Assembly (NCBI RefSeq): GCF_006439015.1
Contig: NZ_RCZG01000023.1
Location: 1 to 55,736 of the forward strand
Reading direction: 5' to 3'
DNA: 55,736 nt
From: Mycolicibacterium hodleri
Lineage (GTDB): Bacteria > Actinomycetota > Actinomycetes > Mycobacteriales > Mycobacteriaceae
Part shown: one piece after another, positions 25,315 to 33,127 of the stretch
Numbering within the stretch: position 1 is the first letter of the stretch
How the letters are laid out: the number at the start of each line of letters is the position of its first letter
Translations under genes and position numbers: made by a program
Notes under the pieces: generated by a model
Told to the model about the DNA's origin: nothing
What the model saw: only the letters and a program-made list of their open reading frames with translations
Database searches by the model: none

Positions 25315-26462
25315 CGCACTGGCAGAGTGATTCGAGTCCGGAGATCGCTGCACTCATCCAGGAGAACCGGCAACTGCGAGAGCAGTACGACGACGCGCGG
25401 GTGCAGATCGAGATGCTGGAACGCGGCGTAGAAGCTCTCCACGACGTAGGGATATACAACTACCGGCACCCGTTGGAATCGGCGGTTGCCTATCAGGATG
25501 CCTTGGAGTCGATCAACAGTCAGAAGCGCCTGTTCATCTCTGAAAATCGTGCCATCGAGGCGTCCACGAGATTTACATTCGACAACTCATTGGCGAAGGG
25601 TCGCAAGATGACTGCTGATCTCGCCAAACTGATGCTGCGTGCTTACAACGCCGAAGCCGAGAACTGTGTCCGCTACGTCAAAGCCGGAAACCTTGCCGCT
25701 GCGGAAAAGCGCCTAAACGGTGCTGCGGCATCGATCGCACGGTTCGCCGCGATGATGGAGATGCAGATTAACCCGGAATATCACGCGCTGCGGGTTCGCG
25801 AACTCGAACTCGCTGCGGATTATCAGATGAAGGTGCAGGAGGAACGTGAGGCCGCTCGCGAAGAGCGTGCACGTCTGCGCGAGGAACAGCAGGCTGAAAA
25901 AGAACTACGGGCCGAACGCGAGCGTCTAGACAAGGAACGCGCGCACTATGCCGCTGTCCTGGCAGCTTTGACGGGCGATGGCCGGGACGACGAGCGGCAC
26001 GACCTTTCGGCGAGACTCGCTGAGATCGACCGCCGGATTGCAGACAACGACTACAGAGCCGCGAACATTCGCGCGGGATACGTATACGTCATCAGCAACG
26101 TAGGTTCTTTTGGTCCCGGCATAGTCAAGATCGGCATGACTCGACGGCTTGACCCCATGGATCGCGTGCGCGAGCTTGGTGATGCCTCTGTTCCGTTCGG
26201 GTTCGATGTTCACGCGCTCTTCTTCTCTGACGATGCCGTTGGTGTTGAAGCGGAACTGCACCGGAGGTTCGCTCGCGGGCGCGTCAACCGTGTCAATCTC
26301 AGGCGCGAGTACTTCTACACCACGCCATCCGCAGTGAAGTCGGAACTGGCGGATATCGCAGGGAACCTGCTTGAGTTCAAGGAGTCAGCCGAGGCTGAGC
26401 AGTATCGGGCTAGTGAACTGATTCGGTCGGACGAAGAAGTTGCGGGTCAACACGCTCTTTGA
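25311..26462 (+). CDS. DUF4041 / T5orf172 (GIY-YIG-like) domain protein
   Basis: The 383-residue protein has an N-terminal coiled coil, a DUF4041-like region (about 45-170: NYRHPLESAVAYQDALESIN, DLAKLMLRAYNAEAENCV, EKRLNGAAASIARF), a long charged helix (170-250) and a C-terminal T5orf172/MUG113 domain (256-340). The GIY-YIG-type marks are GYVYVISN, GIVKIGMTRR, RVRELG, EAELHRRF and REYFY. GIY-YIG folds cut nucleic acids, and T5orf172 proteins occur in phages and in candidate defence loci. It is coupled to the preceding gene through an ATGA overlap. As cargo of a phage parasite, anti-phage or helper-interference action is the leading inference; a DNA-maintenance role is possible. Confidence 0.8.
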   Translation: MTHWQSDSSPEIAALIQENRQLREQYDDARVQIEMLERGVEALHDVGIYNYRHPLESAVAYQDALESINSQKRLFISENRAIEASTRFTFDNSLAKGRKMTADLAKLMLRAYNAEAENCVRYVKAGNLAAAEKRLNGAAASIARFAAMMEMQINPEYHALRVRELELAADYQMKVQEEREAAREERARLREEQQAEKELRAERERLDKERAHYAAVLAALTGDGRDDERHDLSARLAEIDRRIADNDYRAANIRAGYVYVISNVGSFGPGIVKIGMTRRLDPMDRVRELGDASVPFGFDVHALFFSDDAVGVEAELHRRFARGRVNRVNLRREYFYTTPSAVKSELADIAGNLLEFKESAEAEQYRASELIRSDEEVAGQHAL

Positions 26463-26464
26463 CC

Positions 26465-27022
26465 CTACGGCGGTGTCTCGATTGTGTCAGCGCCAAAGCT
26501 AGCGTCTAGCCACCGAACGAAGGCGCACGCACTGTGATACTGCGACAGGACGTCGCGCGCCGACTTGTCGGTTGCGGCGGCGGCGTAGTCGCCATGAACA
26601 AGCGTGTTTCGTGCGTTACCTAGGTCAAGGAAATCGCGAACCGATTGTCTCAAATCTGGATCAGCGTCGACACGATCCTTCATACGTTGCTTAAAGTTCT
26701 CACCGAACAAACCGAAAAATTGATTTGCATTCTTGCCGTCCCACTGGAAGAAAGTGTGGTACTGGCGTTCGATCGCTTTATTCCTCATGAAGCTGACAAG
26801 TTCGTCGGAGTCGCCGGCTGTGCGCCTAACGAAATCGAGGACAGCCCTTTTAATTTGCTCTTCAAGATTGCTTGCTGAGGAAAGCAGCATTACTTTTGGA
26901 AACGTCGACTCCAACGTGGTCGAGTAAGAAAGCTCTCCGGCAGCTTGAAGATGCGCGACTATCGCCGCGTGGTCGTTGAAAACTTCTTGAACGACGTCAG
27001 GCTCGGGCATTGATCCGGTCAC
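26465..27022 (-). CDS. HEPN-domain putative RNase (RiboL-PSP-HEPN-like)
   Basis: The 185-residue protein is all-helical and carries the HEPN ribonuclease motif R-x4-H as Arg138...His143 (ARNTLVHGDY), with the usual Asn after the Arg. HEPN proteins of this kind cut RNA and act in toxin-antitoxin and abortive-infection systems. The start is GTG 27022, overlapping the DUF262 stop by GTGA, so translation is coupled. Base composition is low for this genome: a 60-base sample at 26701 has 27 G/C. It should be the effector, with the DUF262 partner as sensor or regulator, but which protein restrains which cannot be told. Its 3' end meets the T5orf172 gene tail to tail with a two-base gap. Confidence 0.75.
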   Translation of the reverse strand: MTGSMPEPDVVQEVFNDHAAIVAHLQAAGELSYSTTLESTFPKVMLLSSASNLEEQIKRAVLDFVRRTAGDSDELVSFMRNKAIERQYHTFFQWDGKNANQFFGLFGENFKQRMKDRVDADPDLRQSVRDFLDLGNARNTLVHGDYAAAATDKSARDVLSQYHSACAFVRWLDASFGADTIETPP

Positions 27023-28194
27023 TGTGTCAACGCCCCGTAAGCTGCCCGGTACCTTCCCTTCACGTTCTCCGTGTCTGTCGTGCGCTCTTGCGAGTGCTTG
27101 ATGTAGTCCTCACTCTCGCGCACTTGCGATATTGCGCCCGCATCGAGTCGTATTAAAGTGCCCTCGGCGCGCGAACGCACGGCCGCAGCAAAGACCGACT
27201 CGAACAGGTTTACGAGGAACTTCTGTTGTTTCGTAAGCCAGGCACTTCGTGGTATGTCGGTTGCCTTCGATAGGAACCAATCAAGGTCAGAGCCGAACTC
27301 GTCGATTGCCTCCGGTCCCTCCCGCTGTGCCTCTTTGGAGAAGCGGTTGAGGAACTTCACCATCGACGGCGCGTAGGTGTCGACGCTTCGCGCCATCGCA
27401 AAAGCGCGAAGCATGACCTCAATGTCGCGCATATGCAAGTCAGGGTGTTCCTGTCCAAGTAATTCGCGCCAGCGGGGGTCCATGTTCCACTGGTAAAGAT
27501 TGTCATAGAAGCGCGAGTGGAACAGGCTCGATCTAATTTCTTGTGGGGTTAGATTTACGCCGCCCGTATTGAGGCGATTGAACATTTCGTAGACGGATGA
27601 CGTATCGCCACTAGGCCGCAGTTGCTTAACGATCATGTTTCGGATAGTCCGCATTTCGAACTGCATCTTGTGATCGCCAAGTGTTTGATAGTTCAGCTTG
27701 TTGAACTTATTTGGAATGCCCTGACCGCTTTCGGGCAATTGAAGGTTGAACGCTTCGAAATAGGCGTCGTCATGAAGGACGCCATCAGGTATCTGACCGT
27801 ACTCGTCGAAGAGCCGCCTAAGCTCTGATCGCTTATCGCGGCGCGGAAATCTTCCCGACATGAAGTAATAAACGGTCATCAGTCGCTGTTGACCGTCGAT
27901 TACTAAGAATTTGTTTCGATCCTCTTCATACAGAAATACTTGCGGTACGGGCAGGCCAATAATTAGCGACTCTATTAGCCGCGACGCGCGCTTTCTGTCC
28001 CACACGTAATTTCGTTGAAAGCCGGGTATGATGACTGAACCAGAGTTGATGAAGTTGTAGATAGTCAGTACGTTAAAATCGTTAGGCGAGGTCGTAAGGT
28101 CATACTCGTCGATTTGTACGTCCTCTGTTTCAGATTCAATTTGCCGCCAGTCGCCTGCATCAGTATCCAAGCCATAATCTAGAGCCTCGGCCAC
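27019..28194 (-). CDS. DUF262 (GmrSD/ParB-like) protein
   Basis: The 391-residue protein has the DUF262 core: FQRNYVWDRKRASRLIES (59-76), IIGLPVPQVFLYEE (78-91), the nucleotide-site motif VIDGQQRLMTVYYF (98-111) and FNRLNTGGVNLTPQEIR (205-221). DUF262 is the NTP-dependent ParB/Srx-fold module of GmrS, the sensor half of type IV restriction system GmrSD, and of SspE/BrxU-like defence proteins. The HNH (DUF1524/GmrD) nuclease normally fused or adjacent is absent; a HEPN RNase gene overlaps the 3' end instead. The start is GTG 28194 with a GAGAGGGGA ribosome site. It is AT-richer than host genes (29 of 60 G/C in a sample at 27541) and sits next to attR, a typical cargo position. Confidence 0.85.
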   Translation of the reverse strand: MAEALDYGLDTDAGDWRQIESETEDVQIDEYDLTTSPNDFNVLTIYNFINSGSVIIPGFQRNYVWDRKRASRLIESLIIGLPVPQVFLYEEDRNKFLVIDGQQRLMTVYYFMSGRFPRRDKRSELRRLFDEYGQIPDGVLHDDAYFEAFNLQLPESGQGIPNKFNKLNYQTLGDHKMQFEMRTIRNMIVKQLRPSGDTSSVYEMFNRLNTGGVNLTPQEIRSSLFHSRFYDNLYQWNMDPRWRELLGQEHPDLHMRDIEVMLRAFAMARSVDTYAPSMVKFLNRFSKEAQREGPEAIDEFGSDLDWFLSKATDIPRSAWLTKQQKFLVNLFESVFAAAVRSRAEGTLIRLDAGAISQVRESEDYIKHSQERTTDTENVKGRYRAAYGALTQ

Positions 28195-28417
28195 GATGAA
28201 GTCCCCTCTCCGCGCAGAATGATCCTTTGACCGAAACTAGCGCACGGCCTTCGATGCTTCGGACTGACCCGCCAGGGCGGGTTTGTGGCGGGCGGGACCT
28301 GTAGCTAACGAAACTCGCGGACCAGGGAGAGCACCAGATAGTTGGACTATTGTTGAGCCTTGCCGGGCGGGTTAATCGGATCGACCTATGCTGGCTGGTC
28401 AGAGCCGGTTTTCGACG
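28195..28417. other. Right-end control region of the element
   Basis: It holds the promoter region of the DUF262-HEPN pair, a short hairpin (CCCGC/GCGGG, 28268-28281, followed by TTTGT), arm-type site 3 and the edge of attR. Confidence 0.45.
28338..28357 (+). repeat. Putative integrase arm-type site 3
   Basis: Third copy of the 20-bp pattern (ATAGTTG, variable centre, ATTGTTGAG), in the same orientation as the other two, 61 bp inside attR. Confidence 0.6.
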
Positions 28418-28440
28418 TGGTGCCCCCGGCAGGATTCGAA
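28418..28440. repeat. attR, 23-bp attachment core
   Basis: Perfect copy of attL; it forms the T-arm, acceptor strand and CCA of the intact tRNA-Arg gene. Confidence 0.9.
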
Positions 28441-28493
28441 CCTGCGGCCTTCCGCTCCGGAGGCGGACGCTCTATCCCCTGAGCTACGGGGGC
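28418..28493 (-). tRNA. tRNA-Arg, anticodon CCG
   Basis: The minus strand folds as a full cloverleaf: acceptor GCCCCCG/CGGGGGC, D-arm GCTC...GAGC, anticodon stem TCCGC/GCGGA with loop CTCCGGA (anticodon CCG at 28458-28460), T-arm GCAGG-TTCGAAT-CCTGC, discriminator A and encoded CCA. It reads the arginine codon CGG. The 3' 23 bases are duplicated at 15407-15429, so integration of the element left the tRNA intact. Confidence 0.97.
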
Positions 28494-28580
28494 GCGGAGA
28501 ACGACGTTCACTGCGCCATTGGGCCTCGACAGCCTAACGCATGCGCGACGGGCCGATGGCTTCCCGGGTGGCGGCACCTG

Positions 28581-28682
28581 CCGTGACATTCCCCGGTCGC
28601 TGCGCTCCTGCCCGCCGTGACATTCCCCGGTCGTTGCGCTCCTGCCCGCCGTGACATTCCCCGGTCGCTGCGCTCCTGCCCG
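28581..28682. repeat. 34-bp tandem repeat, three copies, upstream of argS
   Basis: Three head-to-tail units at 28581, 28615 and 28649, each beginning CCGTGACATTCCCCGGTCG; unit 2 differs by one base (GTCGTT for GTCGCT). The array ends 49 bases before the argS start. Confidence 0.95.
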
Positions 28683-28731
28683 CCGGAAAGGATTCGGGTA
28701 GTCGCCACCTCAGACCATAGGATGGTGCCCC

Positions 28732-30384
28732 GTGACCCCAGCCGATCTGGCCGAGCTGCTAAAGACGACCGCTGCCGCGGTACTTGCCGAGCACGGGCTC
28801 GACACCGCAGCCCTGCCGGAGACGGTCGTCGTCGAACGGCCGCGCAACCCGGAGCATGGCGATTACGCCACCAACCTGTCGCTGCAGCTGGCCAAGAAGG
28901 TCGGTGTCAACCCGCGCGAGCTGGCCGGCTGGTTGGCGACGGCACTGACGGGTGCCGACGGCATCGCCGGGGCCGACGTCGCCGGGCCGGGCTTCGTCAA
29001 CCTACGCATCGAGGCGTCCGCCCAGGGCGTCGTCGTCGACAACGTGATCGACGCCGGGTCCGCCTACGGTTGGTCCGGGGAACTAGTAGGCGAGAAGATC
29101 AATCTCGAGTTCGTCTCTGCGAACCCCACCGGACCGATCCACATCGGTGGAACCCGTTGGGCCGCCGTCGGCGACGCACTTGGTCGCCTTCTCTCGACAC
29201 AGGGCGCCGAGGTGGTCAGGGAGTACTACTTCAACGACCACGGCACCCAGATCGATCGGTTCGCCAACTCGCTCATCGCCTCGGCGAAGGGGGCACCGAC
29301 CCCTGAGGACGGGTACGCGGGCAGCTACATCGCCGACATCGCCCAGCAGGTGGTGGCCGCGGCCCCCGACGTCTTGAACGAATCCGCTGAGCAGCAACGG
29401 GAGACGTTCCGCGCAAAGGGTGTCGACCTGATGTTCACGCACATCAAGAAGTCGCTTCACGACTTTGGCACCGATTTCGACATCTACACCCACGAAGACT
29501 CGATGCATACCTCGGGCCGGGTGGAGCAGGCGATCGCCAAACTGCGCGAGACGGGCAACATCTACGAGAAGGACGGCGCAAGCTGGTTGCGCACCACTGA
29601 ATTCGGCGACGACAAGGATCGGGTCGTCATCAAGAGCGACGGCAACCCGGCCTACGTCGCGGGTGACCTCGCGTACTACCTCGACAAGCGTCAGCGCGGA
29701 TTCGACCTCTGCATCTACATGCTCGGCGCCGACCATCACGGATACATCGCCCGGCTCAAGGCCGCAGCCGCCGCGCTCGGTGACGATCCCGACACCGTCG
29801 AGGTGCTGATCGGGCAGATGGTCAATCTCGTCCGCGACGGCCAGCCAATGCGGATGAGCAAGCGCGCCGGCACCGTCATCACCCTCGATGACCTCGTCGA
29901 GGCGATCGGTGTCGACGCGGCACGGTATGTGCTCATCCGGAGTTCCGTCGACACCCCGATCGACATCGATCTCGCCCTGTGGTCGAGCGCGTCCAGCGAG
30001 AATCCCGTGTACTACGTGCAATACGCGCACGCACGGTTGTCGGCGCTGGCCCGAAGCGCGGCCGAGTTGGGTCTCATCCCAAGCACCGCACACCTCGAAC
30101 TGCTCACCCACGACCGCGAGGGCACGCTCATGCGGACCCTCGGCGACTTCCCCCGGGTGCTGAAAACGGCTGCGTCGCTTCGTGAACCGCATCGGGTATG
30201 CCGGTACCTCGAGGATCTGGCCGGTGACTACCACCGGTTCTACGACTCCTGCCGGGTGCTCCCTCAGGGCGACGAGACGTCGACCGACCTTCACGCGGCT
30301 CGCCTCGCCCTGTGCCAGGCCACCCGTCAGGTGATCGCCAACGGCCTCGAGATCCTGGGCGTGAGCGCGCCGGAGCGCATGTGA
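28732..30384 (+). CDS. argS: Arginyl-tRNA synthetase
   Basis: This 550-residue class Ia synthetase charges tRNA-Arg with arginine in the cytosol. It has the N-terminal Add1 domain, the HIGH-type signature as NPTGPIHIGG (near 135), the KMSKS-type loop as MRMSKRAG (near 373) and a helical DALR anticodon-binding end. Length is normal. GTG 28732 is preceded by AGGATGG. It opens the argS-lysA-hom-thrC-thrB cluster: lysA starts inside its stop codon (TGATG). It stands next to a tRNA-Arg gene, as in other mycobacteria. Confidence 0.98.
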   Translation: MTPADLAELLKTTAAAVLAEHGLDTAALPETVVVERPRNPEHGDYATNLSLQLAKKVGVNPRELAGWLATALTGADGIAGADVAGPGFVNLRIEASAQGVVVDNVIDAGSAYGWSGELVGEKINLEFVSANPTGPIHIGGTRWAAVGDALGRLLSTQGAEVVREYYFNDHGTQIDRFANSLIASAKGAPTPEDGYAGSYIADIAQQVVAAAPDVLNESAEQQRETFRAKGVDLMFTHIKKSLHDFGTDFDIYTHEDSMHTSGRVEQAIAKLRETGNIYEKDGASWLRTTEFGDDKDRVVIKSDGNPAYVAGDLAYYLDKRQRGFDLCIYMLGADHHGYIARLKAAAAALGDDPDTVEVLIGQMVNLVRDGQPMRMSKRAGTVITLDDLVEAIGVDAARYVLIRSSVDTPIDIDLALWSSASSENPVYYVQYAHARLSALARSAAELGLIPSTAHLELLTHDREGTLMRTLGDFPRVLKTAASLREPHRVCRYLEDLAGDYHRFYDSCRVLPQGDETSTDLHAARLALCQATRQVIANGLEILGVSAPERM

Positions 30385-31802
30385 TGGCCCATCCCGCCGG
30401 TCCCCGCCACGCCGAGGACACCCGCCACGGCAATCCGCCAGCGTGTCCGCGGACTACCGACGAGATGCTCGCACTCGCCTCGAACGTGTGGCCGCGCAAC
30501 GCCGTCCGTACCGCTGACGGTGAGGTCACGATCGCAGGGGTATCCGTTACTCGACTCGCCGCGGACTACGGCACGCCGCTGTTCGTCATCGATGAGGACG
30601 ACTTCCGGTCCCGCTGCCGCGACATCGCCTGCGCGTTCGGTGGCGGTGAACACGTTCGCTACGCGGCGAAGGCGTTTCTCTGCAGTGAGATCGCGCGGTG
30701 GATCGACGAAGAGGGGCTGTCCCTCGACGTGGCCAGCGGCGGCGAGCTCGCCGTCGCGCTCAACGCGAACTTCCCGCCCGAACGGATTGCCTTGCACGGC
30801 AACAACAAGTCGGTTGACGAGCTGGCGATGGCCGTCAAGGCGGGTGTCGAGCACGTCGTGCTCGACTCGATCACCGAGATCGATCGACTCGATGCCATCG
30901 CCGGCGAGGCGGGTGTGCTGCAGGACGTACTGGTGCGCGTCACCGTGGGCGTCGAGGCGCACACCCACGAGTTCATCTCGACTGCACACGAAGACCAGAA
31001 GTTCGGTCTCTCCCTGGCCAGCGGTGCGGCAATGGATGCGGTGCGCCGGGTGTTCGCCGCCAACCACCTGCGCCTCGTTGGCCTGCATAGCCACATCGGC
31101 TCGCAGATATTCGACGTCGCCGGTTTCGAACTCGCCGCTCACCGCGTGATCGGGCTGCTTCGCGACGTGATCGCGGAGTTCGGCGTCGAGAAGACCGCGC
31201 AGATGTCCATCGTCGATCTCGGTGGGGGACTGGGTATTTCCTATCTACCGCAAGATGATCCGCCTCCGATGGAGGACCTCGCAGCCAAGATCGGCGCCAT
31301 CGTGGTCAACGAATCGGCCGCCGTCGGACTGCCCGCGCCGAAGCTCGTCGTCGAGCCGGGTCGCGCCATTGCCGGGCCCGGCACCGTCACGCTCTACGAG
31401 GTGGGAACGGTCAAGGACGTCGCCGTCAGTCAAACGGCGCACCGCCGCTACGTCAGCGTCGACGGCGGGATGAGCGACAACATCCGGACTTCGCTCTACG
31501 CCGCTGAATACGATGCCCGTCTGGTGTCGCGCGCCAGCGAGGGGGCGCCCGTGTTGGCCCGGATCGTCGGAAAACACTGCGAGAGCGGAGACATCGTCGT
31601 CCGCGACACCTATGTGTCGGACGACGTCGCACCTGGTGACCTCATCGGGGTCGCTGCAACGGGTGCCTACTGCTATTCCATGTCGAGCAGGTACAACTTG
31701 CTTGGCCGTCCCGCCGTGGTCGCCGTGCGCGATGGAGTTTCGCGACTCGTCCTGCGCCGCGAAACGGTGGACGATCTCTTGAGTCTGGAGGTGACCAACT
31801 AA
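30384..31802 (+). CDS. lysA: Diaminopimelate decarboxylase
   Basis: This 472-residue PLP enzyme of fold type III makes L-lysine from meso-diaminopimelate, the last lysine step. Visible sites: Schiff-base lysine in RYAAKAFLC (near 95), HGNNKS, HSHIGSQ, a glycine phosphate-binding loop GGGLGISY, EPGRAIAG, and CESGD and GAYCYSMSSRYN at the dimer active site. ATG 30384 shares its A with the argS stop; GTG 30381 is an in-frame alternative. The gene is tightly coupled to hom downstream (TAATG overlap). Confidence 0.97.
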   Translation: MAHPAGPRHAEDTRHGNPPACPRTTDEMLALASNVWPRNAVRTADGEVTIAGVSVTRLAADYGTPLFVIDEDDFRSRCRDIACAFGGGEHVRYAAKAFLCSEIARWIDEEGLSLDVASGGELAVALNANFPPERIALHGNNKSVDELAMAVKAGVEHVVLDSITEIDRLDAIAGEAGVLQDVLVRVTVGVEAHTHEFISTAHEDQKFGLSLASGAAMDAVRRVFAANHLRLVGLHSHIGSQIFDVAGFELAAHRVIGLLRDVIAEFGVEKTAQMSIVDLGGGLGISYLPQDDPPPMEDLAAKIGAIVVNESAAVGLPAPKLVVEPGRAIAGPGTVTLYEVGTVKDVAVSQTAHRRYVSVDGGMSDNIRTSLYAAEYDARLVSRASEGAPVLARIVGKHCESGDIVVRDTYVSDDVAPGDLIGVAATGAYCYSMSSRYNLLGRPAVVAVRDGVSRLVLRRETVDDLLSLEVTN

Positions 31803-33127
31803 TGGTAGATAACGAGAAGCCGGTCGGTGTAGCGGTTTTGGGACTCGGCAACGTCGGCAGCGAAGTGGTGCGCATCATCGAGGCGAGCGCAGCCGACCTC
31901 GCCGCCCGGATCGGCGCGCCACTCGAACTGCGCGGCATCGGGGTCAGGCGGGTGGCTGGTGACCGCGGCGTACCGGTCGAGCTGCTGACCGATGACATCG
32001 ACGCACTGGTGTCCCGCGACGACGTCGACATCGTCGTCGAGCTGATGGGCCCCGTAGAACCGGCACGCAAGGCGATCCTGGCGGCGTTGGAGCGGGGCAA
32101 GTCGGTGGTCACCGCCAACAAGGCACTGATGGCGCAGTCGACCGGCGAGTTGGCGCAAGCCGCCGAAAGGGCTCGCGCCGACCTATATTTCGAGGCTGCC
32201 GTGGCGGGCGCCATTCCAGTCATCCGGCCACTGACTCAGTCGTTGGCCGGTGACACCGTGCTGCGCGTCGCGGGGATCGTCAACGGCACGACGAACTACA
32301 TCCTCTCCGCCATGGACGAGACGGGGGCGGACTACTCGTCGGCCCTGGCCGATGCGAGTGCGCTCGGCTACGCGGAGGCGGATCCGACGGCCGACGTAGA
32401 AGGGTACGACGCGGCCGCGAAGGCTGCGATCCTGGCGTCGATCGCGTTCCATACCCGGGTGACTGCCGACGACGTGTATCGCGAAGGCATAACCAAGGTC
32501 AGCTCCGCCGACTTCGAGTCGGCCAGGGCGCTCGGCTGCACCATCAAGTTGCTCGCGATCTGTGAGCGCATCATCAATGACGAGGGCCAGCAGCGTGTTT
32601 CGGCCCGCGTCTATCCGGCGCTGGTGCCGCTGGAGCATCCGCTGGCTTCGGTCAACGGCGCGTTCAACGCGGTCGTCGTCGAGGCTGAGGCCGCCGGGCG
32701 GCTGATGTTCTACGGGCAAGGCGCTGGCGGTGCGCCGACGGCGTCGGCCGTGATGGGCGACCTCGTGATGGCTGCCCGCAATCGTGTTCAGGGCGGATTG
32801 GGGCCACGCGAGTCCAAGTACGCCGAACTGCCCATCGCACCCATCGGGTTCATCCCGACTCGCTACTACGTGAGCATGCACGTGGCCGACCGGCCGGGCG
32901 TGCTGTCCTCTGTCGCCGCCGAATTCGGCAAGCGCGAGGTCAGCATCGCGGAGGTGCGCCAGGAGGGCATGGTCGACGAGGGTGGTCAACGTTGCGGTGC
33001 TCGCATCGTCGTCGTCACTCACCGGGCCACAGACGCGGCGCTCTCGGAAACTGTCGACGCCCTTGCTGATCTCGATGTCGTGTCCAGCATCAACAGCGTG
33101 TTGCGACTGGAAGGAACCAACGAATGA
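31802..33127 (+). CDS. thrA: Homoserine dehydrogenase
   Basis: The 441-residue enzyme reduces aspartate semialdehyde to homoserine, the branch step toward threonine and methionine. It has an NAD(P)-binding Rossmann motif GLGNVGSEVV (near 14-23), the catalytic region IVNGTTNYILSAMDETG, a DPTADVEGYDAAAK segment and a C-terminal ACT domain (RYYVSMHVADRPGVLSSV) for feedback by threonine. It overlaps lysA (TAATG) and thrC (ATGA), indicating one operon. The gene is also called hom. Confidence 0.97.
   Translation: MVDNEKPVGVAVLGLGNVGSEVVRIIEASAADLAARIGAPLELRGIGVRRVAGDRGVPVELLTDDIDALVSRDDVDIVVELMGPVEPARKAILAALERGKSVVTANKALMAQSTGELAQAAERARADLYFEAAVAGAIPVIRPLTQSLAGDTVLRVAGIVNGTTNYILSAMDETGADYSSALADASALGYAEADPTADVEGYDAAAKAAILASIAFHTRVTADDVYREGITKVSSADFESARALGCTIKLLAICERIINDEGQQRVSARVYPALVPLEHPLASVNGAFNAVVVEAEAAGRLMFYGQGAGGAPTASAVMGDLVMAARNRVQGGLGPRESKYAELPIAPIGFIPTRYYVSMHVADRPGVLSSVAAEFGKREVSIAEVRQEGMVDEGGQRCGARIVVVTHRATDAALSETVDALADLDVVSSINSVLRLEGTNE

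Larger units (their letters stand above)
15407..28440. mobile_element. Phage-satellite-like integrative element in tRNA-Arg(CCG)
   Basis: A 13-kb segment is bounded by a perfect 23-bp direct repeat (15407-15429 and 28418-28440) equal to the T-arm-to-CCA end of tRNA-Arg. Contents in order: tyrosine integrase, zinc-knuckle phage protein, PrimPol/SF3 replication protein, two unknown genes, excisionase-like HTH, HK97-type capsid protein, small basic protein, and two cargo cassettes. The replication genes run leftward and the capsid genes rightward from a shared control region near 22.0-22.2 kb. No portal, large terminase, protease or tail gene is visible. In size and logic it resembles phiRv1/phiRv2 of M. 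tuberculosis and capsid-encoding phage satellites. Confidence 0.88.

Noticed and set aside
28581..28682. CRISPR array
   Set aside because: The three repeats are directly adjacent with no spacers and no cas genes are nearby.
29083..30294. 403-codon minus-strand ORF inside argS, and similar long antisense frames in thrC, rho and atpH
   Set aside because: All are exact antisense of well-conserved housekeeping genes.
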